From: JBBDNC01 sp040877875
GTDB taxonomy: Bacteria > Bacteroidota > Rhodothermia > Balneolales > Balneolaceae
DNA: 16,509 bases
Reading direction: 5' to 3'
Assembly (NCBI GenBank): GCA_040877875.1
Contig: JBBDNC010000138.1
Coordinates: 1-16,509 of the forward strand
In this document: positions 6,306-14,709 of the stretch, one piece after another
Numbering within the stretch: position 1 is the first letter of the stretch
Layout of the letters: each line of letters opens with the position of its first letter
Position numbers and translations under genes: made by a program
Notes under the pieces: model-generated
What the model was told of the DNA's origin: nothing
What the model saw: only the letters and a program-made list of their open reading frames with translations
The model's database searches: none

Positions 6306-7412
6306 ATGGCTACCGTTGAAAAGGTCACTTTTAACAATCGAACAAGCCGAGAGTTCAGCAAGACCGTAAAGCAGCGTGTCGATCAATATTTTGAAGACAA
6401 TAACCTCTCCAAACATGCAAATTTTCAGATGGTTCTAAAAACCGTCTTGTTGCTGAGCCTCTATTTCGGTTCCTATGCCTTGATCATTTCCGGTCAGTTC
6501 TCTCACGGGGTTATGTGGTTTTTAACCTTTTTAATGGGAATTGGCATGGCCGGTATCGGGTTCTCCGTATCTCATGATGCCCTGCACGGCGCCTACTCTT
6601 CCAATAAACATATCAACCGTGCATTGGGGTTCACATTCGATCTGCTGGGCGCAAACGGTTATATTTGGAAAATAACCCACAATATTATCCATCACACCTA
6701 TACCAACATTCATGGTCACGATGAAGATCTTGAAGTGGCGGAGTTTATCCGGCTTTCCCCTCACTCGGAATATAAAACGATCCATCGGGTTCAGCACATT
6801 CTGGCTTTTTTCGCCTACAGCCTTGCCACGTTTTTCTGGGTTTTTATCAAGGATTATAAAAATTTCCTGAAATCAAACATCGGCCCGTACAACAATAAAA
6901 GCCATCCGGTCAGTGAGTGGATCATCCTGTTCGTAACCAAGGGACTTTATTATACCTACATGCTTGTCCTGCCGTTGTTGCTGCTCGATATTACCTGGGT
7001 GCAGCTTTTGATCGGGTTTACCACATTGCATGTCACGGCCGGACTGATACTTGGAATCGTCTTTCAACTTGCCCACGTCGTAGAAGGGACCGATCACCCT
7101 CTGCCAAATGAAGAGAATATGATCGATGAGCACTGGGCGATTCATGAAATGGTAACGACCAATAATTTTGGACGTGACAATAAAGCCCTTTGCTGGTTTG
7201 TCGGGGGATTGAATTTTCAAATTGAGCACCACCTCTTTCCGAAGATATGCAGTGTCCACTATCCGGCCATCAGTCATATCGTTGAGGAAACCGCCAATGA
7301 ATTTAATATCCCCTACAACCAGCACGATACTTTTTTTGAAGCAGTGGCTTCTCATTACCGGACCCTTAAAAAATTCGGTGACCCGGAATTCACATACTCC
7401 GAATCAGGCTAA
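6306..7412 (+). CDS. Membrane fatty acid desaturase with QxxHH third histidine box
   Basis: The 368-residue integral membrane di-iron desaturase carries all three histidine boxes: HDALH at residues 90-94, HNIIHH at 125-130 followed by TYTN, and QIEHH at 305-309 followed by LFP. Hydrophobic segments at about 45-85 and 205-250 supply the membrane spans. The QxxHH box is typical of the acyl-CoA/linoleoyl-CoA or front-end desaturase group, but no cytochrome b5 domain is fused, so electrons should come from a separate ferredoxin or similar donor. The enzyme introduces a double bond into acyl chains and helps adjust membrane fluidity; regiospecificity cannot be read from sequence. It stands alone with a possible operator upstream (6191-6254). 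The ATG at 6306 gives a complete N-terminus. Confidence 0.92.
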   Translation: MATVEKVTFNNRTSREFSKTVKQRVDQYFEDNNLSKHANFQMVLKTVLLLSLYFGSYALIISGQFSHGVMWFLTFLMGIGMAGIGFSVSHDALHGAYSSNKHINRALGFTFDLLGANGYIWKITHNIIHHTYTNIHGHDEDLEVAEFIRLSPHSEYKTIHRVQHILAFFAYSLATFFWVFIKDYKNFLKSNIGPYNNKSHPVSEWIILFVTKGLYYTYMLVLPLLLLDITWVQLLIGFTTLHVTAGLILGIVFQLAHVVEGTDHPLPNEENMIDEHWAIHEMVTTNNFGRDNKALCWFVGGLNFQIEHHLFPKICSVHYPAISHIVEETANEFNIPYNQHDTFFEAVASHYRTLKKFGDPEFTYSESG

Positions 7413-7444
7413 TCGGCCGGCCTGCAGAATTCACACCTCTTTGA

Positions 7445-7634
7445 GTCTTAGCCGGCAACCAGTTTAAAAAAACGATCTGTGAAGTCCTTGGACATGTGGC
7501 TTTACACAGCCAATATCACCGGGGGAAAGTTAACCTGTTCCTGCGTCAGTCGGGCCACCCCCGTACCTGTCGACACTATTGCTTTTTTGCGTGGAAAACC
7601 CGCAACACTCCAGGGAAAGGAACAGCGTACCTAA
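7445..7634 (+). pseudogene. C-terminal remnant of a DinB-family gene with frameshift
   Basis: From 7445 one frame reads through GHVALHSQYHRGKVNLFLRQ, then SGH. This is the last helix of DinB/YfiT-fold proteins with its HxxYHRGQ-like metal-binding segment. Around the C run at 7557-7562 the meaningful frame shifts by one base and continues VPVDTIAFLRGKPATLQGK to a TAA at 7632-7634. The PVDxIAFLR tail is the usual DinB ending. The N-terminal two thirds of the gene are absent, including the first metal-binding histidine. It is thus a dead fragment with both a truncation and a +1 frameshift. An intact DinB-like gene is present at 11132, but it differs clearly in sequence. Confidence 0.6.
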
Positions 7635-7669
7635 AAGAGCACTCATACCCGGAAGCTGATAAAAGGGTC

Positions 7670-7789
7670 ACAAATGCCATGGGACTTACACTTGTCAATC
7701 AGCTTTGCAATCCACTGAATACAAAGCTCCGGGTTAACCGGCAGCCGGAGGCTGAATACATCCTTTTATTTAAAATAACATTATATTAA
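7670..7789 (+). pseudogene. C-terminal remnant resembling a histidine kinase ATPase domain
   Basis: The frame reads NAMGLTLVNQLCNPLNTKLR, then VNRQPEAEYILLFKITLY and a TAA at 7787-7789. The pattern GLxLVxxLxxxLxxxLxVxRxxGTExxLxF is the last part (G2 box, final helix and strand) of HATPase_c domains in sensor histidine kinases of the HisKA_2/PAS type. The glycine-threonine pair is replaced by EAEY and nothing of the N, G1 or F boxes precedes it. It directly follows the DinB fragment. The first DinB frame and this piece happen to be joined as one open frame from 7496, which could be mistaken for a 97-residue gene. Confidence 0.4.
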
Positions 7790-7814
7790 AGGATCTGTTT
7801 ATGAAGAGCTATTT

Positions 7815-9362
7815 ATGAAAAAAATTCTGCTGATTACTGCTTCTGTCTTCATTTTGATTTACCTGGCTCTTACGCTGGCCCTGTATACCTATGTAACCCC
7901 TGAACGACTCTCCAATCTGGCGAACGGGATGCTGAATGACAAGTTGAAAGTTGAAATTCAATCTGTTACCGTACAACCGCTGCGCCGGTCATTTGTACTA
8001 GGTGATGTGAGGCTTACTGCCAGTGACCAGGAATTGGACGTCGTCTTATTCAGTGCCGGAGAGTTATCTATAAGGAACATCGGTATTCTGTCAGCCCTGA
8101 ATGGAGACGTCTCTATTGGCCGGCTGACAGCAGATCACTACTTTCTGGACCTTACGATACTGCCGGATCAGTCAACCACCTCCTATAGCGGAAGAACTTC
8201 CGCTCCCATTTATATTGGATCCTTTGATTTGCAAAATGGTGAATTAAATTTTTCGGCCGGAACTGACGGCACGGCTAATATGACCGGTGTAAATGCTACT
8301 GCCGGATCCTTTACATACGATCCGGACTTGGAAGAGGAACCGGACCTGTTTACACAATTCCAGGATGTTGAGGCTGCCATTGAACGGATCGCTTATCGAT
8401 TCAAGGGAGACCGATATCTTCTACAGGCAGATTCCCTTATTGTCAGTGAGGGCAGATCCGCAATCACATTAGTAGATTTCAGTATGGCAACCGTGCTTTC
8501 TGAACAGGAATTTTTCAGCTCACTGGACGTACGTGAAGAACTTTTTCATATTGACATCTCCGGTTTAAACATAAATAACATCGATTTTTCCTCACTCAGA
8601 AAAAACGGGGATCTCAAAACGGAAACAGTATCGGCAGACTCTTTGAATCTTCATGTAACACTCAATAAGAGGATCCCGGCCCGGACAAATCCTGACACAA
8701 TCCCGCTTCCACTTCAAAATATGAATAATCTGCCGATGACTGTCGCTCTGGATTCACTGATCATTCGCAATGGAAATATTCTTTACTCGGAATACGATGA
8801 AAAGGGTACCAGGCCAGGAACCATCCATTTTGCAAGGACTCAGGCCACCGGTTTAAATATCAACAACATCTCGGATGATCCGGTTGTGTTCAAAGCCAGA
8901 AGCTATCTGGAGGAGACGGGGCTGCTGGAAACTGAAATCCGTCTGTTCACTGACGCATCGGGTCATGTAACAACCGTAACCGGCAGCCTCGGTGAATTTG
9001 ATCTGACCCGCCTAAACAACATCTTCATGGACCTTGAGGGATTAGAAATTACCGAGGGGAGGGTCTACAACCTCGAATTTGATTACCGAATGAATGAACT
9101 AAGCTCATCGGGATCGGTTCAAATTCATTATGACCGGTTCAATATGAAGAGAGTCGACAGGGATGACTATCATCAAAACCTGGGTAACCGCATTTCGGGA
9201 CTTTTTATGAATCAGATTGTTATGAGATCTTCAAGCATGGATAAGAATCAAGAGTTCAGAGCAGGAATTGTTTCTGCCGAGAGAGACCCTGAAAAGGGAT
9301 TTTTCAACTATCTTTGGATCAGCCTGAGAAGCGGCCTGTTAGATACCGTAAGCCGTATCTGA
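7815..9362 (+). CDS. AsmA-like/DUF748-like membrane-anchored periplasmic protein
   Basis: The 515-residue protein has one N-terminal membrane helix (about residues 4-27, LLITASVFILIYLALTLALY). A long periplasmic region of repeated beta strands follows, with recurrent units such as SIRNIGILSALNGDVSIGRL, SLIVSEGRSAITLVDFSM and DSLIIRNGNILYSEYDEKG. This resembles the AsmA/DUF748 group of bridge-like proteins thought to span the periplasm and carry phospholipids to the outer membrane. The C-terminus GFFNYLWISLRSGLLDTV is typical of the Bacteroidota members. It is shorter than large AsmA or TamB proteins. A five-codon frame MKSYL (7801-7818) overlaps its ATG. No gene partner is adjacent. Family membership is inferred from architecture. 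Confidence 0.7.
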   Translation: MKKILLITASVFILIYLALTLALYTYVTPERLSNLANGMLNDKLKVEIQSVTVQPLRRSFVLGDVRLTASDQELDVVLFSAGELSIRNIGILSALNGDVSIGRLTADHYFLDLTILPDQSTTSYSGRTSAPIYIGSFDLQNGELNFSAGTDGTANMTGVNATAGSFTYDPDLEEEPDLFTQFQDVEAAIERIAYRFKGDRYLLQADSLIVSEGRSAITLVDFSMATVLSEQEFFSSLDVREELFHIDISGLNINNIDFSSLRKNGDLKTETVSADSLNLHVTLNKRIPARTNPDTIPLPLQNMNNLPMTVALDSLIIRNGNILYSEYDEKGTRPGTIHFARTQATGLNINNISDDPVVFKARSYLEETGLLETEIRLFTDASGHVTTVTGSLGEFDLTRLNNIFMDLEGLEITEGRVYNLEFDYRMNELSSSGSVQIHYDRFNMKRVDRDDYHQNLGNRISGLFMNQIVMRSSSMDKNQEFRAGIVSAERDPEKGFFNYLWISLRSGLLDTVSRI

Positions 9363-9419
9363 AACTTAAAATCAATCGTGACATTGTGTACAACGCTGTT
9401 AATACTAAAAAAGGCCTCG

Positions 9420-9449
9420 AGTGAGATCGTTGGCGAACAATTTCTCACT
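9420..9449. terminator. Hairpin between convergent genes
   Basis: AGTGAGA at 9420-9426 pairs with TCTCACT at 9443-9449, and GTT/AAC (9429-9431/9436-9438) can extend the stem around a GGCG loop. It lies between the convergent AsmA-like and aldehyde dehydrogenase stop codons, two bases from the latter. The T tract is weak on both strands, so termination efficiency is uncertain. Confidence 0.45.
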
Positions 9450-9451
9450 TC

Positions 9452-10816
9452 TCATCTTTCGCCGTTTATATACACCGTCTTTTTGTTGACAAATTCACGA
9501 ATGCCCTCGCGCGACAGTTCACGCCCGTAGCCTGAATTCCGGGTGCCTCCGAACGGAAGGCGGGGATCCGATTTGACCAGTTCATTGACAAAGAAAGCAC
9601 CATCCGGAACCTTGCCAATATTTCGTCGGACTCTTTCGATATCACGCGTAAAGACCGTCACTCCCAGCCCGTATTTGGAATTGGCGGCAAGCTTAAACGC
9701 CTCCTCTTCATCCTCAGCCCTGGTAATGGCGGCAAGCGGGCCAAATGTTTCCTCATCGAATGCCGGCATTCCCGGTTTTACACCGCTGAGAATGGTAGGT
9801 TCATGAAAAGCATTCTCCTGATGGCCGCCAAGTTCAAGCTTGGCACCCTGATCAATCGATTTTTTCATCTGCTCGTGAAGCTGGTCAGCCAGGTCTTTCC
9901 GGGCAAGAGGGCCGATTTCGGTAGATTCATCCAGTGGATCGCCTTTCCTAAGTGCCTGAACTCCTTTTATGAAATCCGGCAAAAAATTGTCATACGCTTC
10001 TCCCACCAGGATAAACCGCTTGGCCGCAATACAACTCTGGCCGCTGTTCATCATCCTTGCTGTGACACCTGTTTTTACAGCCAGTCCCATATCGGCATCT
10101 TCCAGAACGATAAAGGCATTATTCCCTCCCAATTCCAATACCGATTTCTTTAAATTTCCTCCGGCCAAAGCGCCTACGGCCTTTCCTGCCCGTTCGCTTC
10201 CGGTCAGCGTAACAGCCTTCACAGCCTCGTGGGCAATGATGGTTTCAGTTTTATCATGATGAACGATAAGATTTTGGAAAACCCCTTCCGGGAACCCGGC
10301 CTCAAGAAAAAGTTCCTCAATATGCGCAGCACATCCGAAAACATTGGAGGCATGTTTCAATAACCCCGTATTTCCTGCTGCAAGAGTCGGAGCTGCAAAA
10401 CGAAATACCTGCCAGAAAGGAAAATTCCAGGGCATGATCGCCAATACAGTTCCGATGGGATCATAACTTACAAAACTTTCCGTGGCATCGGTTTCAATCA
10501 ATTCATCAGCCAAAAAACGCTCGGCATTTTCGGCATAAAACTCACATACCCAGGCGCATTTATGAATCTCTCCTCTTGATTCACTGATGGGCTTGCCCAT
10601 CTCAAGGGTCATTGTTTCGGCATATCTGTCGACGTTATCTTTTAACAGGCCGGCCGCATTCTTCAATAATTTACATCGCTCCTTGATGGGCACTTGTCGC
10701 CAGGATTCGAAAGTACGCCGGGATTTTTCCAAAATATCGCTTATCTCTTTTTCGGAATGTTCCGTATAGGCTGCAATTTCTTTTCCATTGTAGGGATTGA
10801 TGCTGTTAAATGTCAT
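9452..10816 (-). CDS. NAD(P)-dependent succinate-semialdehyde-type aldehyde dehydrogenase
   Basis: The protein is a complete aldehyde dehydrogenase of 454 residues from the ATG at 10816. The frame is open to 10870, but family members start at the SINPYNGKEI segment, so the extra 18 residues are probably not translated. Visible are the MPWNFPFW motif (about residues 128-135), TLTGSERAG of the nucleotide site (203-211), the general base glutamate in LELGG (Glu228) and the catalytic cysteine in NSGQSC (Cys262). The lack of the longer GabD N-terminus and the overall pattern place it with the YneI/Sad-like succinate-semialdehyde dehydrogenases, which oxidise succinate semialdehyde to succinate. 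Other small aldehydes are possible. There is no gabT or other 4-aminobutyrate gene nearby. It is convergent with the AsmA-like gene and divergent from the DinB gene. Confidence 0.9.
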   Translation of the reverse strand: MTFNSINPYNGKEIAAYTEHSEKEISDILEKSRRTFESWRQVPIKERCKLLKNAAGLLKDNVDRYAETMTLEMGKPISESRGEIHKCAWVCEFYAENAERFLADELIETDATESFVSYDPIGTVLAIMPWNFPFWQVFRFAAPTLAAGNTGLLKHASNVFGCAAHIEELFLEAGFPEGVFQNLIVHHDKTETIIAHEAVKAVTLTGSERAGKAVGALAGGNLKKSVLELGGNNAFIVLEDADMGLAVKTGVTARMMNSGQSCIAAKRFILVGEAYDNFLPDFIKGVQALRKGDPLDESTEIGPLARKDLADQLHEQMKKSIDQGAKLELGGHQENAFHEPTILSGVKPGMPAFDEETFGPLAAITRAEDEEEAFKLAANSKYGLGVTVFTRDIERVRRNIGKVPDGAFFVNELVKSDPRLPFGGTRNSGYGRELSREGIREFVNKKTVYINGER

Positions 10817-11131
10817 GGAGATTCGATCTGTATTAAATGTTGGATTTATTCTTGCCCGCCAAAGAGTCATCCCGAATATTTTTTAATTAGAATCAGAGAT
10901 CTATTTCGGGTTGATTTGGATAAATAAAACGTAAGCAGTTATCACCTCTGAAATTTTAAAACAATTATAGCATCGATTCAATTCATATCAGATCATTGAA
11001 TGGAAAAAACTATGAAATGTTTATAATAGAAGAGACATTCAGTAAAACCAGGTGAATGAAGTGATGTCCTCTGCAACAGAAAGTACACAAGATGTTCGTT
11101 CTACAATTATAAACTAATAACTAACCCAACC
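10817..11131. promoter_or_regulatory. Divergent intergenic region
   Basis: This AT-rich spacer separates the divergent aldehyde dehydrogenase and DinB-like genes and should hold both promoters. On the plus strand TATAAT at 11022-11027 follows TTGAAT at 10996-11001 at 20 bp, longer than the usual 17 bp and different from the Bacteroidota -7 TAnnTTTG pattern. It is therefore only a weak candidate. No gene, RNA or repeat is apparent. Confidence 0.3.
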
Positions 11132-11608
11132 ATGCAGGCACAATTCGACCGGAAAATCCGGGACCGGCTGGTACTTCATATCAAAGGGGGTGAGGCTTTT
11201 GCACCGATTGACACATTAATTGATCAAATTTCATTTACTCAGACAGGTATTGTACCGGACGGACTCCCCTACTCATTTTATCAGCAGGTGTACCACATCC
11301 GGTTTGCCCAGTATGACATTCTGGAATACTGCCGAAACGAGGAATACAAGGTTCCCGGCTGGCCGGATGACTATTGGCCGAATCAACCGGTACCGGAAGA
11401 TGAACGGGAATGGGAGGAACTTGTTAAAAAGTACCTCGACGAAAGAAATGAATTTTGCAACCTCATTCTCGATCCCTCAAATGATCTTTTAGAACCATTT
11501 GCTTCCGATCTTGGTCACAATCTGCTTCGTGAAGCCCAGCTTGTTATTGAACACACTTCTTATCACACGGGACAACTCCATATTATCTACCGACTTTTAA
11601 ATAAATAG
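11132..11608 (+). CDS. DinB-family four-helix-bundle protein
   Basis: The 158-residue protein has the DinB/YfiT fold signature. A first helix bundle carries the VYHIRFAQYDIL segment with His55, and the last helix carries EHTSYHTGQL with His141 and His145. These three histidines form the usual metal-binding triad. Family members are metal-dependent enzymes, often thiol S-transferases, or stress proteins; the reaction here cannot be deduced. The region about residues 68-105 is acidic and aromatic (PGWPDDYWPNQPVPEDEREW), as in a common DinB_2 subgroup of Bacteroidota. The ATG at 11132 fits the family length. EttA starts 86 bases downstream with its own ribosome binding site. Confidence 0.85.
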   Translation: MQAQFDRKIRDRLVLHIKGGEAFAPIDTLIDQISFTQTGIVPDGLPYSFYQQVYHIRFAQYDILEYCRNEEYKVPGWPDDYWPNQPVPEDEREWEELVKKYLDERNEFCNLILDPSNDLLEPFASDLGHNLLREAQLVIEHTSYHTGQLHIIYRLLNK

Positions 11609-11694
11609 GATTTGTATCCGGTTGAACCCTATTCAAATTCATCTGTTGAATTCATACCTTTCAGCGAATTTAAACTTCCGGGAGGAACTTTAGC

Positions 11695-13368
11695 GTGAGC
11701 GATCAGAAAATTATTTTTTCAATGGTTGGGGTAAGTAAAGTTTATAAACCCAACAAGACGGTTTTAAAAGACATCTATCTTTCTTTTTTCCATGGTGCCA
11801 AAATAGGAGTATTGGGATTAAATGGTTCCGGAAAAAGTACCCTTTTAAGGCTCATTGCCGGGGAGGATCAGGAATACCTTGGGGATATTTCCCGGCAAAA
11901 CGGAATTACATTCGGATACCTGCCGCAAGAACCCCGGCTGGATCCTGAAAAGAGTGTAAAAGAGATTGTTCAGGAGGGCGTTCAGGAAACGATGGACCTG
12001 ATTCAGGAATATGAAGCGATCAATGAAGCCTTCGGCGATCCGGATGCTGATTTCGAGAAACTGATCGCAAAGCAGTCCAAACTACAGGAACATATCGAAC
12101 GGATCGGTGCCTGGGATATTGACAGCAAACTGGACCAGGCTATGGATGCCCTGCGAACTCCGCCCGGCGATACACCTGTAAAGGTCTTGTCCGGTGGTGA
12201 AATTCGGAGGGTTGCCCTGTGCCGTCTGCTCTTGAAAGAACCCGACGTGCTCCTTCTGGATGAGCCGACCAACCATCTGGATGCCGAATCTGTCGGGTGG
12301 CTGGAACAGCATCTTGACCGATATGAAGGAACCGTAATTGCGGTCACGCACGACCGTTATTTCCTGGATAATGTGGCCGGATGGATTCTGGAACTGGACC
12401 GTGGCGAGGGGATTCCGTTTAAGGGCAACTACAGTTCCTGGCTTGAACAGAAGAAAAAGCGACTGGAAACGGAAGAAAAACAGGAATCCAAACGCCAAAA
12501 AACCCTTGAAAAAGAACTCGATTGGATCCGGCAAAATCCGAAAGGGCGGCAGGCCAAAAGCAAAGCCAGGCTGAACAGGTATGATGAACTCTTGTCGGAG
12601 GACCGGGCAAAACGACGGGAAGAGATGGAAATCTTTATCCCGGCCGGACCAAGGCTGGGAGATAAAGTGATCGTGGCTGAAAATGTGTCAAAGGGGTACG
12701 ACGACCGGCTGCTTGTTGAGGAGATGAATTTCAGGCTTCCTCCGGGGGGTATTGTAGGAGTGATCGGCCCGAATGGAGCCGGTAAAACCACTCTGTTTAA
12801 AATGATCACCGGCGAAGAAGAACCCGATAGCGGTCAAATCATTGTGGGAGATACCGTACAGCTTGGCTATGTGAACCAAAAACGGCCGCTGGACCCGGAA
12901 AAAACGATCTGGGAAGAGATTTCCGGCGGACACGAAATGATCAAACTGGGGAACCATGAGATGAACTCCAGGGCTTATGTTGCCCGTTTTAATTTCAGCG
13001 GAAGTGATCAGCAAAAACGAGTAAGTGAAATTTCCGGCGGGGAACGAAACCGGGTTCATCTTGCCAAGATGCTAAAAGAAGAAGCTAATGTTCTTTTGCT
13101 GGATGAGCCTACGAACGATCTGGATGTCAACACGTTAAGAGCCCTTGAAGAAGCTCTGCTGGATTTTGCCGGATGTGCTGTGGTCATCTCCCACGACCGC
13201 TGGTTTCTCGACCGTATTGCAACTCACATCCTCGCCTTTGAAGGCGACAGCCAGGTAAAATGGTTTGAAGGTAATTATGCTGAATATGAGGAGAACAAAA
13301 GGGAGCGTCTCGGTATTACGGAGGATCAACCCCACCGGATCCGTTATAAGAAACTGACCCGGCCCTGA
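11695..13368 (+). CDS. ettA: Energy-dependent translational throttle protein EttA (ABC-F)
   Basis: The 557-residue ABC-F protein has two ATPase domains and no membrane segments. The first has Walker A GLNGSGKST (41-49), signature LSGGE (165-169) and Walker B LLLDEPTNHLD (Asp189). The second has GPNGAGKTT (358-366), SGGE (447-450) and LLLDEPTNDLD (Asp470). The arm insertion and the basic linker rich in Lys/Arg/Glu (about 245-305) match EttA, as do the opening VYKPNKTVLKDIYLSFFHGA and the ending HRIRYKKLTRP. EttA binds the ribosomal E site and gates entry into elongation according to energy state. The start is GTG at 11695 with GGAGG at 11681-11685, nine bases spacing. Length and motifs are normal. 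Confidence 0.95.
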   Translation: MSDQKIIFSMVGVSKVYKPNKTVLKDIYLSFFHGAKIGVLGLNGSGKSTLLRLIAGEDQEYLGDISRQNGITFGYLPQEPRLDPEKSVKEIVQEGVQETMDLIQEYEAINEAFGDPDADFEKLIAKQSKLQEHIERIGAWDIDSKLDQAMDALRTPPGDTPVKVLSGGEIRRVALCRLLLKEPDVLLLDEPTNHLDAESVGWLEQHLDRYEGTVIAVTHDRYFLDNVAGWILELDRGEGIPFKGNYSSWLEQKKKRLETEEKQESKRQKTLEKELDWIRQNPKGRQAKSKARLNRYDELLSEDRAKRREEMEIFIPAGPRLGDKVIVAENVSKGYDDRLLVEEMNFRLPPGGIVGVIGPNGAGKTTLFKMITGEEEPDSGQIIVGDTVQLGYVNQKRPLDPEKTIWEEISGGHEMIKLGNHEMNSRAYVARFNFSGSDQQKRVSEISGGERNRVHLAKMLKEEANVLLLDEPTNDLDVNTLRALEEALLDFAGCAVVISHDRWFLDRIATHILAFEGDSQVKWFEGNYAEYEENKRERLGITEDQPHRIRYKKLTRP

Positions 13369-13538
13369 CCTCACGCAAAGGCGCTGAATTTATTACGATT
13401 TTATTAAACAAATGGAAGGCTTCGGGCAATAGACGGAGCCCAAAGCGATCAAACTTTCAACAGGTTTCACACTCAGCAAGCCGGATGCGGCGCGTCACAA
13501 TCAATTTCTAAATTTCCGGACGATCACCCACTTATGTT

Positions 13539-14426
13539 ATGCGATATCACAAGTTAGGCAATTCCGATTTGCAAATCAGTGAGATCAGTTTTGGCTGTTC
13601 TTCGCTGGAACAAAACCACCCGGCAAACTCCGATCTCATACGCCGGGCCTTCGACCAGGGAATCAATTTCTTTGACACAGCCGATCTTTATGACAAGGGG
13701 TGGAATGAAGAGAGTGTAGGGAAAGCCGTGAAAGATCTCCCGGAAGACGTCCTGGTCTCCACCAAGGTCGGGAATCAATGGCGGCCGGACGGGTCGGGGT
13801 GGGAGTGGAACCCATCCAAAGAGCATATGTTGACAGCGGTAGATCAAAGTCTGAAACGGCTGCAAATCGATACGATCGACCTCTATCAGCTACACGGGGG
13901 GACCCTGGAAGATCCAATCGATGAAATCATTGAAACCTTTGAACGATTACAGGATACAGGGAAGATCCGGTATTACGGAATCTCTTCGATCCGGCCGAAT
14001 GTCATCAGGGAATATGTTAAACGTTCCAATATCTCCAGTGTCATGATGCAATACAGTTTGCTGGACCGGCGTCCTGAAGAAACCTGTCTGGATCTTCTGC
14101 ACGATGCCGGCATCAGCGTTCTCTGCAGGGGAACCCTTGCAAAAGGCCTTCTCATTGACAAGCCATCCAAAGCCACTCTGGGATATTCGGAAGAAGACGT
14201 TTCACGAATGCAACAAGCTGTTAACACATCCGGAAACCCGATCGCCGCTTCCCTGGGTTTTGTCCTCACCCACCCTGCAGTCGCCTCAGCCGTGGTCGGA
14301 ACCCGGACGCCTGAACAACTGGAAGAAGTGGTGGAAGGGTATCGGAAAAGAGAAGCTATTTCAGAAAAAAACCTCGAAGAATTAAAAAACCTGCTGGAAC
14401 CGAATGTATATAAGAAGCATCGCTAA
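13539..14426 (+). CDS. Aldo/keto reductase
   Basis: The 295-residue TIM-barrel oxidoreductase carries the catalytic tetrad Asp46, Tyr51, Lys76 and His119 in the contexts FFDTADLYD, VSTKVG and YQLHGG. The C-terminal NADPH site is visible as SAVVGTRTPEQLEEVVEG. It should reduce aldehydes or ketones with NADPH; the subgroup resembles YdjG/YeaE-like or predicted oxidoreductases rather than sugar-specific members, and the substrate is unknown. The ATG at 13539 starts directly with the family opening MRYHKLGNSDLQISEISFG. It stands alone, 170 bases after EttA and convergent with the next gene. The AT-rich hairpin at 14672-14709 may end its transcript. Confidence 0.92.
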   Translation: MRYHKLGNSDLQISEISFGCSSLEQNHPANSDLIRRAFDQGINFFDTADLYDKGWNEESVGKAVKDLPEDVLVSTKVGNQWRPDGSGWEWNPSKEHMLTAVDQSLKRLQIDTIDLYQLHGGTLEDPIDEIIETFERLQDTGKIRYYGISSIRPNVIREYVKRSNISSVMMQYSLLDRRPEETCLDLLHDAGISVLCRGTLAKGLLIDKPSKATLGYSEEDVSRMQQAVNTSGNPIAASLGFVLTHPAVASAVVGTRTPEQLEEVVEGYRKREAISEKNLEELKNLLEPNVYKKHR

Positions 14427-14671
14427 CCGGTAGATCTGCATACTGTTGACTTTGAACCCTGCTATAACCTATTCATAATATCGTCAAAGGGTTTCGAGTA
14501 CTCATTGCAGTTTTGGAAGTGCTTGTGCTTTTCAAAAAAAGAGAATTGAAATCTGCTAACGTTACTTCGTCCGGATGTGCTTTTGATTCAAGTAACTCCT
14601 ACTAATGTAAGGGAGATCTGCCCACCTATCCAAATATAATCTTTATTATATAAGTAATGATAACTAATCAC

Positions 14672-14709
14672 TAATTAACCTTCAGTAAATATATAATTGA
14701 AGTTAATTA
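14672..14709. terminator. AT-rich hairpin overlapping the stop of the convergent gene
   Basis: TAATTAACCTTCA at 14672-14684 pairs with TGAAGTTAATTA at 14698-14709, giving twelve base pairs with one bulged C and a 13-base loop. The right arm contains the TAA stop of the minus-strand membrane hydrolase. It could act as a bidirectional end signal between convergent genes, but it is GC-poor and lacks a clean T run. The rest of 14427-14671 shows no gene. Confidence 0.4.

Noticed and set aside
7496..7789. 97-residue plus-strand ORF as a gene
   Set aside because: It joins a DinB fragment and a kinase-like fragment through a frameshifted stretch and starts inside a domain.
10817..10870. 18-residue extension of the aldehyde dehydrogenase
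   Set aside because: The family start is at the SINPYNGKEI segment; the extension has no ribosome binding site or homology pattern that I can see.
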